Translations under genes and position numbers: made by a program
Notes under the pieces: model-generated
Told to the model about the DNA's origin: nothing
What the model saw: only the letters and a program-made list of their open reading frames with translations
The model's database searches: none
NCBI GenBank assembly: GCA_017409205.1
Contig: JAFQTF010000005.1
Location: forward strand, 51,053 to 115,052
Length of the DNA stretch: 64,000 bases
Source: Oscillospiraceae bacterium
GTDB taxonomy: Bacteria > Bacillota > Clostridia > Oscillospirales > Oscillospiraceae
Direction: 5' to 3'
In this document: positions 51,580-59,940 of the stretch, in pieces
How the letters are laid out: the number at the start of each line of letters is the position of its first letter
How positions within the stretch are numbered: the first letter of the stretch is position 1

Positions 51580-52019
51580 AAAAGTACATTCCGGAATTTA
51601 TCCGCCGGGGCCTCATTGCCTGCGGCTTCGGCCCCATGGTGCTGGTGGTCTGTTATCTGACCCTGCAGCAGCAGGCGGGTGTGCAGGTGCTGCGTGTCAG
51701 TCAGGTCTGCCTCGGCATCGTCTCCATATCTGCCCTGGCCTTTGTTGCCGGCGGCATGAATGTGGTCTATCAGATCGAACGGCTGCCTCTGATGGCAGCG
51801 GTACTGATCCACGGCGGTGTGCTGTACCTCAGCTATCTGGCAACCTATCTTGTCAACGGCTGGCTGAAACGGGGGATCCTGCCGCTGCTGGTATTCACGG
51901 TGGTTTTTGTTGTTGGTTATCTGGCTGCCTGGGCGGTCATCTGCTTCACAACAAAACGAAAAACAGAAAGCCTGAACGAAGTTCTGAAACGAAAGCAGCA
52001 GGCAGGCGGGGAGAACTGA
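51576..52019 (+). CDS. DUF3021-family membrane protein
   Basis: 147 residues, four membrane helices (about 13-28, 42-63, 72-92, 102-125) and a charged C-terminal tail. The pairing with a LytTR protein, with ATGA overlap, is the hallmark of DUF3021 genes. In such pairs the membrane protein is thought to hold the LytTR regulator inactive. AGGAGG precedes the ATG. After it, 52020-52100 holds only a weak inverted repeat (GGTTTC/GAAACC, 52066-52087). Confidence 0.85.
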   Translation: MKKYIPEFIRRGLIACGFGPMVLVVCYLTLQQQAGVQVLRVSQVCLGIVSISALAFVAGGMNVVYQIERLPLMAAVLIHGGVLYLSYLATYLVNGWLKRGILPLLVFTVVFVVGYLAAWAVICFTTKRKTESLNEVLKRKQQAGGEN

Positions 52020-52100
52020 GCATACCGGATCCATGGCCATTTCTGCAAAACCGCTTTTCCGCATAGGTTTCGCAAAAACGGGAAACCCTAGGAAAAAGAG

Positions 52101-52784
52101 GTGACAACGTTGATCTTAGCCTATTTTCGCGCCATCATCCTGTATCTGGTGCTGATTGTTTCTGTCCGGCTCATGGGAAAGCGGCAGATCGGCCAGATGG
52201 AGGCCGGGGAATTTGTGGTAGCCATGGTCATTGCGGATCTGGCTGCGGTGCCCATGCAGGACAGCTCCATCCCCCTGCTGTCCGGTCTTGTGCCGCTGCT
52301 GACGGTGGTAGGACTGGAGCTGGTGCTTTCCTTTCTGCTGCTGAAATGTGTGTGGCTGCGCAAACTGCTCTGCGGAATGCCGGTGATCCTCATTGACAAC
52401 GGCAAAGTCCTCCCGGAGAATCTCCGCCGCACCCGGCTGACACTGGATGAGCTCATCAGCCATCTGCGGCAGAAGGATATTCTGAATCTGAACACCGTAC
52501 AGTATGCCATTCTGGAAACCGACGGAAATCTCTCCGTCTTTCCCTATCCGGAGTATCAGCCGGCCTCTGCAGGAGATGCAGGGATCTCTCCGCCGGGTCA
52601 AAGCATGCCTGTCACCATCATTGCCGATGGTCGTCTCAGCCGGGAGGAGCTGCTGCGCAGCGGTAAGGATATGCCCTGGCTGCGGAAGATCCTGGGGCAG
52701 CACAGAGCCCGTCAGGAAACCACACTGCTTCTGACGGTGGACAGCGAGGAGAATGTTATATGGATCGGAAAATCGGACCGGTAG
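52101..52784 (+). CDS. DUF421 (YetF-type) membrane protein
   Basis: 227 residues. RLMGKRQIGQMEAGEFVVAMVIADLAAVP is the conserved DUF421 motif, preceded by a short hydrophobic helix and followed by another (VVGLELVLSFLLLKC) and a soluble domain (MPVILIDNGKVLPENL and LTLDELISHLRQKDI). The family is linked to spore germination and membrane stress, exact role not known. Start taken as GTG 52101; TTG 52110 after AGAGGTG is also possible. It shares 25 bases with the next gene. Confidence 0.85.
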   Translation: MTTLILAYFRAIILYLVLIVSVRLMGKRQIGQMEAGEFVVAMVIADLAAVPMQDSSIPLLSGLVPLLTVVGLELVLSFLLLKCVWLRKLLCGMPVILIDNGKVLPENLRRTRLTLDELISHLRQKDILNLNTVQYAILETDGNLSVFPYPEYQPASAGDAGISPPGQSMPVTIIADGRLSREELLRSGKDMPWLRKILGQHRARQETTLLLTVDSEENVIWIGKSDR

Positions 52785-53164
52785 GCTTCCGGGAAGTGCT
52801 GGGCATTGGTCTGCTGACGGGATTTCTCCTTATGGGGCTACTGAGCGCCTGGTATCTGAACCGCCGGCAGGATGTCATTGCCGCGCAGCTGGAGGACAGC
52901 GTCTGGCTGGCACTGTCGGGTCAGTGGGAAAAGGCCTGTCAGGGGGTAGAAAATGCCCGGACTGGCTGGGAATCGGATCGGGCTCTCTGGGGAATCTTTG
53001 GGGATCAGACCCCAATGGAGGAAATCGATGCGCTGTTTGCCCAGCTGACGGTATATGCTGCCGCCCGTGAGCCGACGGATTTTGCCTCCGGCTGCGCAGC
53101 GCTGGCACAGCATCTCAACGCCATGGGGAATGCCCACCGCCTGAGCATACAAAATGTGCTGTAA
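52760..53164 (+). CDS. DUF4363-family membrane protein
   Basis: 134 residues. One N-terminal membrane helix (about 14-33), then a mostly helical extracytoplasmic part (WLALSGQWEKACQGVENARTGW; MEEIDALFAQLTVYAAAREP). The DUF421-DUF4363 pair is common in Clostridia. Function unknown; it overlaps the DUF421 gene by 25 bases, so the two are coupled. Confidence 0.78.
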   Translation: MDRKIGPVGFREVLGIGLLTGFLLMGLLSAWYLNRRQDVIAAQLEDSVWLALSGQWEKACQGVENARTGWESDRALWGIFGDQTPMEEIDALFAQLTVYAAAREPTDFASGCAALAQHLNAMGNAHRLSIQNVL

Positions 53165-53270
53165 GGCAGATATTGTCGTGCGGTTGGCAGACTGCATCCG
53201 CCTGTTTCGTGGGGTTTCCCTGTGTCAATGCCTTTACAATAGCACTACTACTGCAAAGGGAGGATCGGCA

Positions 53271-54053
53271 ATGCAATGCCAGAAGCTGAAAACCTATATG
53301 GAAACGGGACGGGTGGTATTTCTGCCCGCCCGGTCCATCCGGCCAAATCCGGCGCAGCCCCGGAAGGTATTCCGTCAGGAGCCGTTAGCGGAGCTGGCCG
53401 ATTCCATCCGCCGGCATGGAATCCTGCAGCCCCTTACCGTTCGGCGCAGCGGACTGGGCTATGAACTGATCGCCGGGGAACGTCGGCTCCGGGCGGCCCA
53501 GATGGCGGGACTTACGGAGATTCCCTGCATCATCATGCAGATGGATGATCAGGAATCCGGTATGGCCGCCATGGTGGAAAACCTCCAGCGGCAGGATCTG
53601 GACTTCATTGAAGAAGCCCAGGGAATCGCCGGGCTGATGGAGCTTTTCGGCATGAGTCAGGAGCAGGCAGCCCGGCTGCTGGGGAAAAGCCAGAGTGCCA
53701 TCGCCAATAAGCTGCGGCTGCTGCGCCACAGTGAGGCGGTACTGATTGCCCTGCGGGAAGGAGACCTGACAGAACGCCATGGGCGCGCGCTGCTGCGCCT
53801 CGGCAGCGAGGAGGAAAAGCTTTCCGCCATCGCCCGGATCGTGAAGGAGGGCATGAGCGTGGCCCGGACAGAAAGCTACATAGAATCCCTTCTGAGCAAG
53901 CGGGAGGATCTCCCCAGAAAAGCCAACGTCAGCGCCTTTCTCAACAGTCTGACCCAGTCCTTGCAGAAGATCCAGCGCAGCGGGGTCAGTGCTGTCTCCG
54001 AACGCCGGGAAACCGATACCCAGATCGTGCTGACCATCACCATACCAAAATAA
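53271..54053 (+). CDS. ParB/Noc-family protein
   Basis: 260 residues from ATG 53271 (AAAGGGAGG ahead). The N-terminal ParB domain has IRPNPAQPRKVF, IRRHGILQPLTVRR and the CTP-binding GERRLRAAQ; the helix-turn-helix (MSQEQAARLLGKSQSAIANKLRLL) follows, then a dimerising C-terminus. ParB clamps spread from parS or NBS sites on the chromosome. No parA is adjacent, which fits a Noc-like or orphan role. No parS-like palindrome was found near it. Confidence 0.9.
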   Translation: MQCQKLKTYMETGRVVFLPARSIRPNPAQPRKVFRQEPLAELADSIRRHGILQPLTVRRSGLGYELIAGERRLRAAQMAGLTEIPCIIMQMDDQESGMAAMVENLQRQDLDFIEEAQGIAGLMELFGMSQEQAARLLGKSQSAIANKLRLLRHSEAVLIALREGDLTERHGRALLRLGSEEEKLSAIARIVKEGMSVARTESYIESLLSKREDLPRKANVSAFLNSLTQSLQKIQRSGVSAVSERRETDTQIVLTITIPK

Positions 54054-54056
54054 AAA

Positions 54057-54085
54057 CGGGTGCAGAATTTTCTGCACCCGCTTTT
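54057..54085. terminator. Bidirectional terminator
   Basis: CGGGTGCAGAA and TTCTGCACCCG, 11-bp stem and 2-base loop. On the minus strand TTTTTATTTT follows, on the plus strand CTTTTCT. It separates the convergent ParB and DUF4418 genes. Confidence 0.88.
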
Positions 54086-54094
54086 CTGTAAATA

Positions 54095-54514
54095 TTAACC
54101 GGGGATCTGGCCTTCCTTGCCGCTGAGCAGATTGATCAGCGAGGCAGCAAACACCACGATGGCCCCGCCGATGCCCCAGATCTTTGTGGTCTGGCAGCGC
54201 ATCGTCTCGCTGGCGCAGACACCGATGAGGCTGGTGAACACCAGGAACAGCAGTGCAGCTGCCACAGCGGTGACCACCATCAGGCCCTTGTATTCCTTCT
54301 TTGCCAGCAGAGCCATAACCGCAGCGGCCAGAATGATGACGGAAACGGCAATGGCAGCCTGACCGGCCCAGTGGCACTTCATGGGGATCTGGTTGCCGTT
54401 TACCAGCTCCAGCAGCTTGCCGCAGACCGGCGCCCAGAGCTTCACTGCGCCCATGACACACAGGGCTGCAAGGGCCTGAAGAGCAATCATTATCTTATTC
54501 ATCGTTGTTTTCAT
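54095..54514 (-). CDS. DUF4418-like membrane protein
   Basis: 139 residues with four hydrophobic segments (about 8-22, 49-68, 76-98, 112-128). MKCHWAGQAAIAVSVIILA matches the conserved M-x-C-H-x-x-G-Q/A of DUF4418, a family usually encoded next to MacB-like ABC transporters, as here. Cysteines at 22, 31, 47 and in CASETMRCQT could form pairs or bind metal. Role unknown. AAAGGAGAAAGAAT precedes the ATG. Confidence 0.75.
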   Translation of the reverse strand: MKTTMNKIMIALQALAALCVMGAVKLWAPVCGKLLELVNGNQIPMKCHWAGQAAIAVSVIILAAAVMALLAKKEYKGLMVVTAVAAALLFLVFTSLIGVCASETMRCQTTKIWGIGGAIVVFAASLINLLSGKEGQIPG

Positions 54515-54526
54515 ATTCTTTCTCCT

Positions 54527-55192
54527 TTATTCAGCAATATCTGTCAGGATGCCATCCTCCAGACGGAGCCGGCGGGTAGCCTGACCGGCCCAGCGGCTGT
54601 TATGGGTGACCATCACAACGGCAGTACCTTTTTTTGTCTGTTCCTTCAGAATCCGGATGATCTCCCGTGACCAGTGTTCGTCCAGATCGTTGGTGGGCTC
54701 ATCCGCCAGAATCAGCTCCGGCTCATGGATCAGGGCCCGGGCCGCCATAGCTCTGCGGCGCTGTCCGCCGGAAAGCTGATGGGGGAAGAAATCCGCCCGA
54801 TCCTCCAGTCCAAACTGGTACAGCAGCTCATCCACCTTCTTCAGATCCTTCCTGGCGCCCACGCGCTGGGTGAAGATCAGATTCTCCCGGAGGGTCAGGG
54901 CCTGGATCATGGTGCTGTCCTGAAATAGGAAGCCGATCTTTTTCGCCCGGAAGGCGGATTTTTCAGCATCATTCCATTGGGCAACATCCTGACCACCGTA
55001 AACATAGCTGCCCTCATCGGCCTTCAGTAATGTACCCATAACATACAGCAGGGTACTCTTGCCGATGCCGGAGGGGCCCTCCACGGCAATGAAATCTCCT
55101 TCGTGAACGGTGAGGGTAATGTCTTTCAGCGGCGTGACCACCTCACCCATCCGGTAGTCCTTATGAATATGTTCCAGCTTGCAGATTTCCAT
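54527..55192 (-). CDS. MacB/LolD-like ABC ATPase
   Basis: 221 residues. Walker A GPSGIGKSTLL, Q-loop FLFQDS, signature LSGGQRRRAMAARAL, Walker B LILADEPTNDLD and switch His VMVTHN are all intact. Length and motif order match the ATPase of lipoprotein- or peptide-type MacB exporters. It overlaps no gene but follows the permease by one base, so it surely partners it. Confidence 0.92.
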   Translation of the reverse strand: MEICKLEHIHKDYRMGEVVTPLKDITLTVHEGDFIAVEGPSGIGKSTLLYVMGTLLKADEGSYVYGGQDVAQWNDAEKSAFRAKKIGFLFQDSTMIQALTLRENLIFTQRVGARKDLKKVDELLYQFGLEDRADFFPHQLSGGQRRRAMAARALIHEPELILADEPTNDLDEHWSREIIRILKEQTKKGTAVVMVTHNSRWAGQATRRLRLEDGILTDIAE

Positions 55193-55193
55193 T

Positions 55194-56399
55194 TCAGTTC
55201 ACCTCTCCCTGGGTAATGGCTGCCTGAGGATCCATGGATGCGCTCTTCCAGGCCGGGAATACCGCTGCCGCAAAGCCCAGCAGCAGCGCCAGCACCACAC
55301 CGGCCGCGCCGCACAGCAGGGCCAGAGGGCTGCTCCAGACGGAGGGAGAAAGCTTGAAGGCATCCTTCAGCAGTTCAATGATGGGGTCCATACACAGCAG
55401 CGCAATGCCGCTGCCCAGAACACCGCCCATCAGCGCCATGGCGCAGGTCTCACCGATGATGAGACCGAATACCTGGCTCTTTTTCAGGCCGATGGCCCGC
55501 AGCAGGCCGATCTCCTTCTTCCGCTCCTTGGCCAGAGCATTGAACCGACCCACCAGCGACAGCACTGCGATCAGCAGGGAGGCCAGCCACAGGGCGAACA
55601 TGACCTGCATAGTCACCTCCAGCTGGCTCTGCAGAGAGGAGATGGTCTCACCGGTGAGGATACACTTGGCCTCGATACCGGATTCCTCCACCTGCCGGAC
55701 AAAGGCATCGGGATCCACGCCGTCTTCAAATTTGATCATGATGACGGAGATAAAATCGTGGGGGTCCCGCTTGGTCCAGTTGCTCCGGAGCACCTCCGAT
55801 TCCAGGCACATATCCTGGGCGGTACGCCAGTCCATGAAGAAGGTGGAGTCCATGCCGGTGCCGGTGGGCTGCAGCGCGGCAACCACCTTGAAGACCCGGC
55901 CCAGGATCATATAATTGTAGCCCACCAGATCATCGTCTTCATAGTTATGACCGATGATCAGCTGCTCCTGATCGATGCCGTTCTGGTAGGCTTCCTCCAG
56001 ATAGGGCTTCAGAATAAAGTCACTTTCCGGATCATAGCCGATGATCCGGGCCTCTTCGCCGGGATCACAGCAGCCCAGAGCCAGCGTCTGGCAATAGAAC
56101 TGGGGTGTCATGGCGGCCACACCCTCCAGCTGCTTTGCCTCCTCCACTACTTCAATGGGCATGTAAATGTTGGACGGCATAGCAGTGAAAAGCAGATCAT
56201 CCGCCTTTACAGAGGAATACTTGGGCATCAGGACGGCATCGGCACCCAGGCGCTCCCGACTCAGGGCAAGGCCCTGCGACACCGTCTGGAAAACACCCAG
56301 AACCATGACAAACACCAGCACCGTCAGCATGGTGATGGTCACGGTCAGGGTGGACTGGGTCCGCCGCCGGGCAATGTTGTTCCATATCAGCATAAACAT
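55194..56399 (-). CDS. FtsX/MacB-like ABC permease
   Basis: 401 residues. N-terminal helix (about 18-40) after RRRTQSTLTVTITMLT, a large extracytoplasmic MacB-PCD-like domain (about 45-260), then three helices (about 268-285, 325-345, 370-390) with the FtsX segment LVGRFNALAKERKKEIGLLRAIGL. This is the classical one-plus-three topology. It acts with the ATPase gene downstream and DUF4418. Transcribed after an ECF sigma/anti-sigma pair, so likely a stress-induced exporter. Confidence 0.9.
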   Translation of the reverse strand: MFMLIWNNIARRRTQSTLTVTITMLTVLVFVMVLGVFQTVSQGLALSRERLGADAVLMPKYSSVKADDLLFTAMPSNIYMPIEVVEEAKQLEGVAAMTPQFYCQTLALGCCDPGEEARIIGYDPESDFILKPYLEEAYQNGIDQEQLIIGHNYEDDDLVGYNYMILGRVFKVVAALQPTGTGMDSTFFMDWRTAQDMCLESEVLRSNWTKRDPHDFISVIMIKFEDGVDPDAFVRQVEESGIEAKCILTGETISSLQSQLEVTMQVMFALWLASLLIAVLSLVGRFNALAKERKKEIGLLRAIGLKKSQVFGLIIGETCAMALMGGVLGSGIALLCMDPIIELLKDAFKLSPSVWSSPLALLCGAAGVVLALLLGFAAAVFPAWKSASMDPQAAITQGEVN

Positions 56400-56427
56400 T
56401 TCTTTCTGGTCTCCTTCTTAACAAATC

Positions 56428-57129
56428 CTACTCATGGCAGGGATCTTCAATGGTGATGATCTGTGCAAGGACCCGGATCGTTTCTTTGGGGATCTCCCGG
56501 ACGTCCTCCGGTGTGATGGTGGGATCATTCTGCAGCAGATTCTGCCAGGCCAGATACCTGGGGATGCACAGATTCACTCTCCGGGCAGCCTTCACTGTTT
56601 CCCAGTCCACCTGGCAGTAGAGGATGTTCTCCTCCCGGGCGATGTTGTAGGCCCGGCACAGCACTCTGCTCAGTATCTGCTCAGCATGCGCGCTGCTCCC
56701 ACCCCCTGCCACTGTAATGGTGATGGTGCTGTTCTTCTCCAGATAGGGCTCCATGCCCTGGCTCAGGAGGATCCGCTGCATGGCATCGTCATAGGACATG
56801 CCGATCACATCAATATCCTTCACCAGCGCAGCACCATCGGAATTCCGGCCCTCCAGGGCGATGACCCGATCCAGTGCGTTGACCTTCAGTTCGATGGAGG
56901 GATTCACATCCACCGAAATGCTGGCAGAGGGGAAGAACCAGGTCCAGCCGCCGGCCAGAAGCAGTACCATCGTCAGCAGGCAAGAAGCCATACGGTGTCT
57001 GCGCCGGTGCAGCTGCAGCACATTGCGGCCATAGTCAAAGGTCTTTTTTCTGACCGAGGCTCTTACTGTCCGTTTCAGCCGTTCCGGAGCCTGAACGGCA
57101 TTGAAGGCCTCGCGTATACGGTTATCCAT
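56428..57129 (-). CDS. RsgI-like anti-sigma factor
   Basis: 233 residues. N-terminal cytoplasmic part (1-45), one membrane helix (about 46-66), then the RsgI middle domain: FPSASISVDVNPSIELKVNALDRVIALEGRN. Members bind and hold an ECF sigma factor at the membrane until an outside signal is sensed. It overlaps the sigma gene by 8 bases. Unlike cellulosome RsgI proteins it has no carbohydrate-binding C-terminal domain; the tail ends after about 230 residues, so the signal may be local rather than a polysaccharide. Confidence 0.85.
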   Translation of the reverse strand: MDNRIREAFNAVQAPERLKRTVRASVRKKTFDYGRNVLQLHRRRHRMASCLLTMVLLLAGGWTWFFPSASISVDVNPSIELKVNALDRVIALEGRNSDGAALVKDIDVIGMSYDDAMQRILLSQGMEPYLEKNSTITITVAGGGSSAHAEQILSRVLCRAYNIAREENILYCQVDWETVKAARRVNLCIPRYLAWQNLLQNDPTITPEDVREIPKETIRVLAQIITIEDPCHE

Positions 57130-57604
57130 TCAAAGCACCTCCCAGAGCTTCTTTCAGCAATTCCTTTCCCTTGTGCAGATGGGTATATACTGTGTTGGGA
57201 TTGCGGTGCAGGATGCCGGCGATCTCCGGAGCGGTATAGCCCTCGTAAAAATGGAGATAGATCACATCCCGGTACTGCCTTGGCAGGGACCATACTGCCT
57301 CCATCACGGCGTACTGCTCCTGGGTAATCTCCGGGGCGTAGCCCGTCAGTTCCTCCATGGAGATGGTACGGCTGTAAAAGAAGCTTTTCAGATGATCCTT
57401 GCAGGCGTTGATAGTGACCCGGATCAGCCAGGCCTTTTCATGTTCCGGACTTTCAAAGGGCTTGCTGTGCAGAACATATTTCAGAAATACGGTTTGAAAA
57501 ATATCCTCCGCATCCGTGCTGTTCTTCAGGTACACCGTGCACAGCCGCAGGATCATATCCGAATACAGCTCGATCGCCTTGTTCACTTCCTGTTCGCTGC
57601 GCAT
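57122..57604 (-). CDS. ECF-type sigma factor
   Basis: 160 residues. Region 2 (LYSDMILRLCTVYLKNSTDAEDIFQTVFLKYV) and region 4 (LPRQYRDVIYLHFYEGYTAPEIAGILHRNPNTVYTHLHKGKELLKEAL) make an ECF sigma factor. It is the first gene of sigma/anti-sigma/ABC permease/ATPase/DUF4418, so it likely drives its own operon. GGAAGGAGG precedes the ATG. In the 178-base gap upstream I see no clear ECF-type promoter. Confidence 0.93.
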   Translation of the reverse strand: MRSEQEVNKAIELYSDMILRLCTVYLKNSTDAEDIFQTVFLKYVLHSKPFESPEHEKAWLIRVTINACKDHLKSFFYSRTISMEELTGYAPEITQEQYAVMEAVWSLPRQYRDVIYLHFYEGYTAPEIAGILHRNPNTVYTHLHKGKELLKEALGGALNG

Positions 57605-57755
57605 GGCATCCTCCTTCCCGGGTCACGTTCACCTAAAATACGACTGAAACTCTGGCTTCCATTTAAAAAATACCATATCATGTCGCTTTTTTTCTGTCCA
57701 ATCAGATATCCGTATCAGCGTCGCTTATTTATCAGATTCTATAATAAATAAAAAG

Positions 57756-57779
57756 AAAGGCACAGTTTCCTGTGCCTTT
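57756..57779 (-). terminator. Terminator after the tyrosine phosphatase gene
   Basis: AAAGGCACAG and CTGTGCCTTT, 10-bp stem and 4-base loop. On the minus strand CTTTTTATTTATT follows. Confidence 0.85.
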
Positions 57780-57782
57780 CCT

Positions 57783-58214
57783 TTATGCAAATTCTTCCAG
57801 GATCTTCGTGCAGCCCTCCACGATATCATTCCAGGTGGCAGTGAAATCCCCGGTGTACCAGGGATCCGCCACATCCCGCGTAAGCAATGGCCGGATCTTC
57901 TCCGGATCCTCCGGCAGCAGCCGGGCCAGATACCGGGCATTGCTCTGGTCCATGTAGTAGATTCGGTCAAAATGGCGGTAATCCGCCATGGATATCTGCC
58001 GTGCAGCGTGTCCCTCACACCTGACGCCGTGTTTTTTCATCTCCCGCCGGGCAGGGGGATAGACGGGATTGCCGATCTCCTCCCGGCTGACAGCCCGGGA
58101 CGCGATCTCAAAGTCGTCCTCCCGTCCGGCCTTTTTTACCATATCCTTCAGAACAAACTCCCCCATGGGACTGCGGCAGATATTGCCGTGGCAGCAAAAA
58201 AGGATTTTTATCAT
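57783..58214 (-). CDS. Low-molecular-weight protein tyrosine phosphatase
   Basis: 143 residues. ILFCCHGNICRSPMGEFVL holds the C-x5-R active site (CHGNICR). RPLLTRDVADPWYTGDF has the general-acid Asp (DPWY). Full length. It could act on the BY-kinases, though PHP phosphatases usually do so; or on arsenate-like substrates. It borders the mobile element, which has inserted just downstream of its start side, at or near 58215-58352. Confidence 0.92.
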   Translation of the reverse strand: MIKILFCCHGNICRSPMGEFVLKDMVKKAGREDDFEIASRAVSREEIGNPVYPPARREMKKHGVRCEGHAARQISMADYRHFDRIYYMDQSNARYLARLLPEDPEKIRPLLTRDVADPWYTGDFTATWNDIVEGCTKILEEFA

Positions 58215-58285
58215 CTCTTAAAACCTCTTATAACCTATTATTTATTACAAATCCGAACTTTTTGAAAAGTTTCAGATTTCATAAA

Positions 58286-58336
58286 TTGGTGTAAATTCAC
58301 GCAACTTTTCGCCCAAATGGTGTAAATTTGGTGTAA
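58286..58336. repeat. Three TGGTGTAA direct repeats (integrase arm sites)
   Basis: TTGGTGTAAATT (58286-58297), TGGTGTAAATT (58318-58328) and TTGGTGTAA (58328-58336), just outside the integrase stop. Short direct repeats here are typical arm-type binding sites of tyrosine integrases near an element end. Confidence 0.75.
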
Positions 58337-58352
58337 GTGTTGTGTCCCAGTG

Positions 58353-59543
58353 TCAACCCGACTTAAGCGCCTTTTCCGGCAATTGGAACTGTAATATCTT
58401 CTGCATCGACTGCTCTGCGTGGTCATAACTTGCATGCGTATAGACATTCATGGTGACTCCCGCATCGGAGTGACCCATCAGGTATTGCAGGCTTTTCAGG
58501 TCCATACCGGCATTGGCCATATTGGTGCAGAAGGTGTGCCGGAACACGTGGGGTGTGATCTTCGGCAGGGGCTTATCAGGATGCAGCTTCCGGTACTTTT
58601 TCAGCGCCCATTGGAAATGATGCTCCAAGTGCATGGCTACTTTGGGATTGCCGTTCTTATCCAGCAGCAGGAAACCGGAATAGCCGTCGATGATCCATTC
58701 CTTAGAAGGCTTCTTTCGGTTTGCAATGATGCTTTTCAGTGCTTTGTACACATTGTCCGTCATGGGAATGAATCGGCAGCCGCTTTCGGTTTTCGTCTTT
58801 TCCACATAGTAGGTACAATCCGGCTTGCGGACAAGCTGGTGATCTACCCAGATCCGACGCTTCTCAAAATCCAGCTGCTGCTTGGTCAGCCCACATAGTT
58901 CGCTGACACGCATACCTGTTTCCAGCAACACAACGAACTCGTCATAGTAGCAGGAGAAATGCTTATCTTCCTTGATAAAGGTCATGAAGATATCCGTCTG
59001 CTCCTGGGTCAATGCAATTCGCTTTTGGGAATCGTTTTTGACTACATCTGACAGCTTGAATTCAAAGGGATTCTTGGGGAGGATATCTTCTTCAAAGGCC
59101 ATCTGGAAAGCGGGTTTCACAACGCCGCGAACACTGGTGATGGTACTGTATCCTCTTCCGTCCTTTTGCAGCTTCATCAGCCACAGCTTTGCATCCGAGA
59201 TTTTGATATCCCGAATCTTCCGATAGCCGAAATCTTCTTTCTTTACAAGGTTGTAGACAAAGTTGTATCCCACCTTGGTAGCATTGCGGACTCCCTGTTT
59301 CAAGCTGATGTAGCGTTCCAGCAATTCGATGACTGTCACATTGCCTGCATTGTAGTCCACACCGGAGTCCTGTGCCTTGTTGATTTCATCTTCCTTGACT
59401 CGTAATTCTTCCAGCGTGGGTGCGTAAACGGTACGACGTTTTCCTGTCACATCCTGATAACGATATTGGTAAGTCAGGTCTTTACGTTGGCTCTCTCCTG
59501 TCCGAAGGACTCGCCCTTTTTTATCTTTTCTTTTTGCGGACAT
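58353..59543 (-). CDS. Tyrosine recombinase (Tn916-type integrase)
   Basis: 396 residues from ATG 59543 (AAAGGAG ahead). The N-terminus carries an AP2-like DNA-binding domain (about 1-60), then a SAM-like core-binding domain, then the catalytic domain: Arg in LLETGMRVSELCGL, H-x-x-R in TPHVFRHTFC, GHSD and the Tyr in YTHAS. It catalyses excision and integration of the element; an excisionase gene is next to it. The attachment site should lie between 58215 and 58352; its partner is beyond the window. Confidence 0.93.
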   Translation of the reverse strand: MSAKRKDKKGRVLRTGESQRKDLTYQYRYQDVTGKRRTVYAPTLEELRVKEDEINKAQDSGVDYNAGNVTVIELLERYISLKQGVRNATKVGYNFVYNLVKKEDFGYRKIRDIKISDAKLWLMKLQKDGRGYSTITSVRGVVKPAFQMAFEEDILPKNPFEFKLSDVVKNDSQKRIALTQEQTDIFMTFIKEDKHFSCYYDEFVVLLETGMRVSELCGLTKQQLDFEKRRIWVDHQLVRKPDCTYYVEKTKTESGCRFIPMTDNVYKALKSIIANRKKPSKEWIIDGYSGFLLLDKNGNPKVAMHLEHHFQWALKKYRKLHPDKPLPKITPHVFRHTFCTNMANAGMDLKSLQYLMGHSDAGVTMNVYTHASYDHAEQSMQKILQFQLPEKALKSG

Positions 59544-59559
59544 TGTCAAACTCCTTTCC

Positions 59560-59622
59560 ATGGTGGAGAGGCCTGAATTTGACAAACACATTTTATCACA
59601 TCCAGGCCTCAAATTCCACCAT
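59560..59622 (-). promoter_or_regulatory. Long inverted repeat in the integrase leader
   Basis: Two nested matches: ATGGTGGA (59560-59567) with TCCACCAT (59615-59622), and GAGGCCTG (59568-59575) with CAGGCCTC (59603-59610). Together they fold into a 16-bp interrupted stem ahead of the integrase ribosome site. It could act as an attenuator or protein-binding site. Confidence 0.6.
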
Positions 59623-59638
59623 TAAGTAATATTTTCAG

Positions 59639-59836
59639 TTATATCGAATACGCCTGTTCCAGATACTGCTCGAACAGGCGTCTTTTGATCAGTCGCTTGG
59701 TACCAACGAAGAGGACAAATTTACACTGTTCATCCTCGGTCAGCTCCCGAAGCTTATTCATGCCGATCCCGAAATAGGCAGCGGCTTCTTCAATGGTCAG
59801 GTTGGCTTTTTCCCAGATCGGGACTTCATGCTTCAT
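59639..59836 (-). CDS. xis: Excisionase
   Basis: 65 residues from ATG 59836, eight bases after AGGAGG. WEKANLTIEEAAAYFGIGMNKLREL and FVLFVGTKRLIKRRLFEQYL are the winged-helix DNA-binding features of Tn916-type Xis. It directs the integrase toward excision. Small size and position next to int are normal for such elements. Confidence 0.92.
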   Translation of the reverse strand: MKHEVPIWEKANLTIEEAAAYFGIGMNKLRELTEDEQCKFVLFVGTKRLIKRRLFEQYLEQAYSI

Positions 59837-59866
59837 AGGCAATATCCTCCTGTTTCATAGAGTCAA

Positions 59867-59899
59867 AAGAAATTCGCCGAAAAATTCGGCGAATTTCTT
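59867..59899 (-). terminator. Terminator after the relaxase gene
   Basis: AAGAAATTCGCCGAA and TTCGGCGAATTTCTT, 15-bp stem with a 3-base loop. On the minus strand TTTT follows. It lies between the relaxase stop (59941) and the excisionase. Confidence 0.82.
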
Positions 59900-59940
59900 G
59901 AATGTTGGATTTTCTGATGTTGATTGCAGCTTTCCGGTAA

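Noticed and set aside
52066-52087. parS or Noc-binding palindrome near the ParB gene
   Set aside because: GGTTTC/GAAACC is too weak and lacks the parS core.
57605-57782. ECF-type promoter upstream of the sigma gene
   Set aside because: Only partial matches; no convincing -35/-10 pair.
58215-58352. tRNA gene as integration target
   Set aside because: No cloverleaf could be found; only direct repeats.
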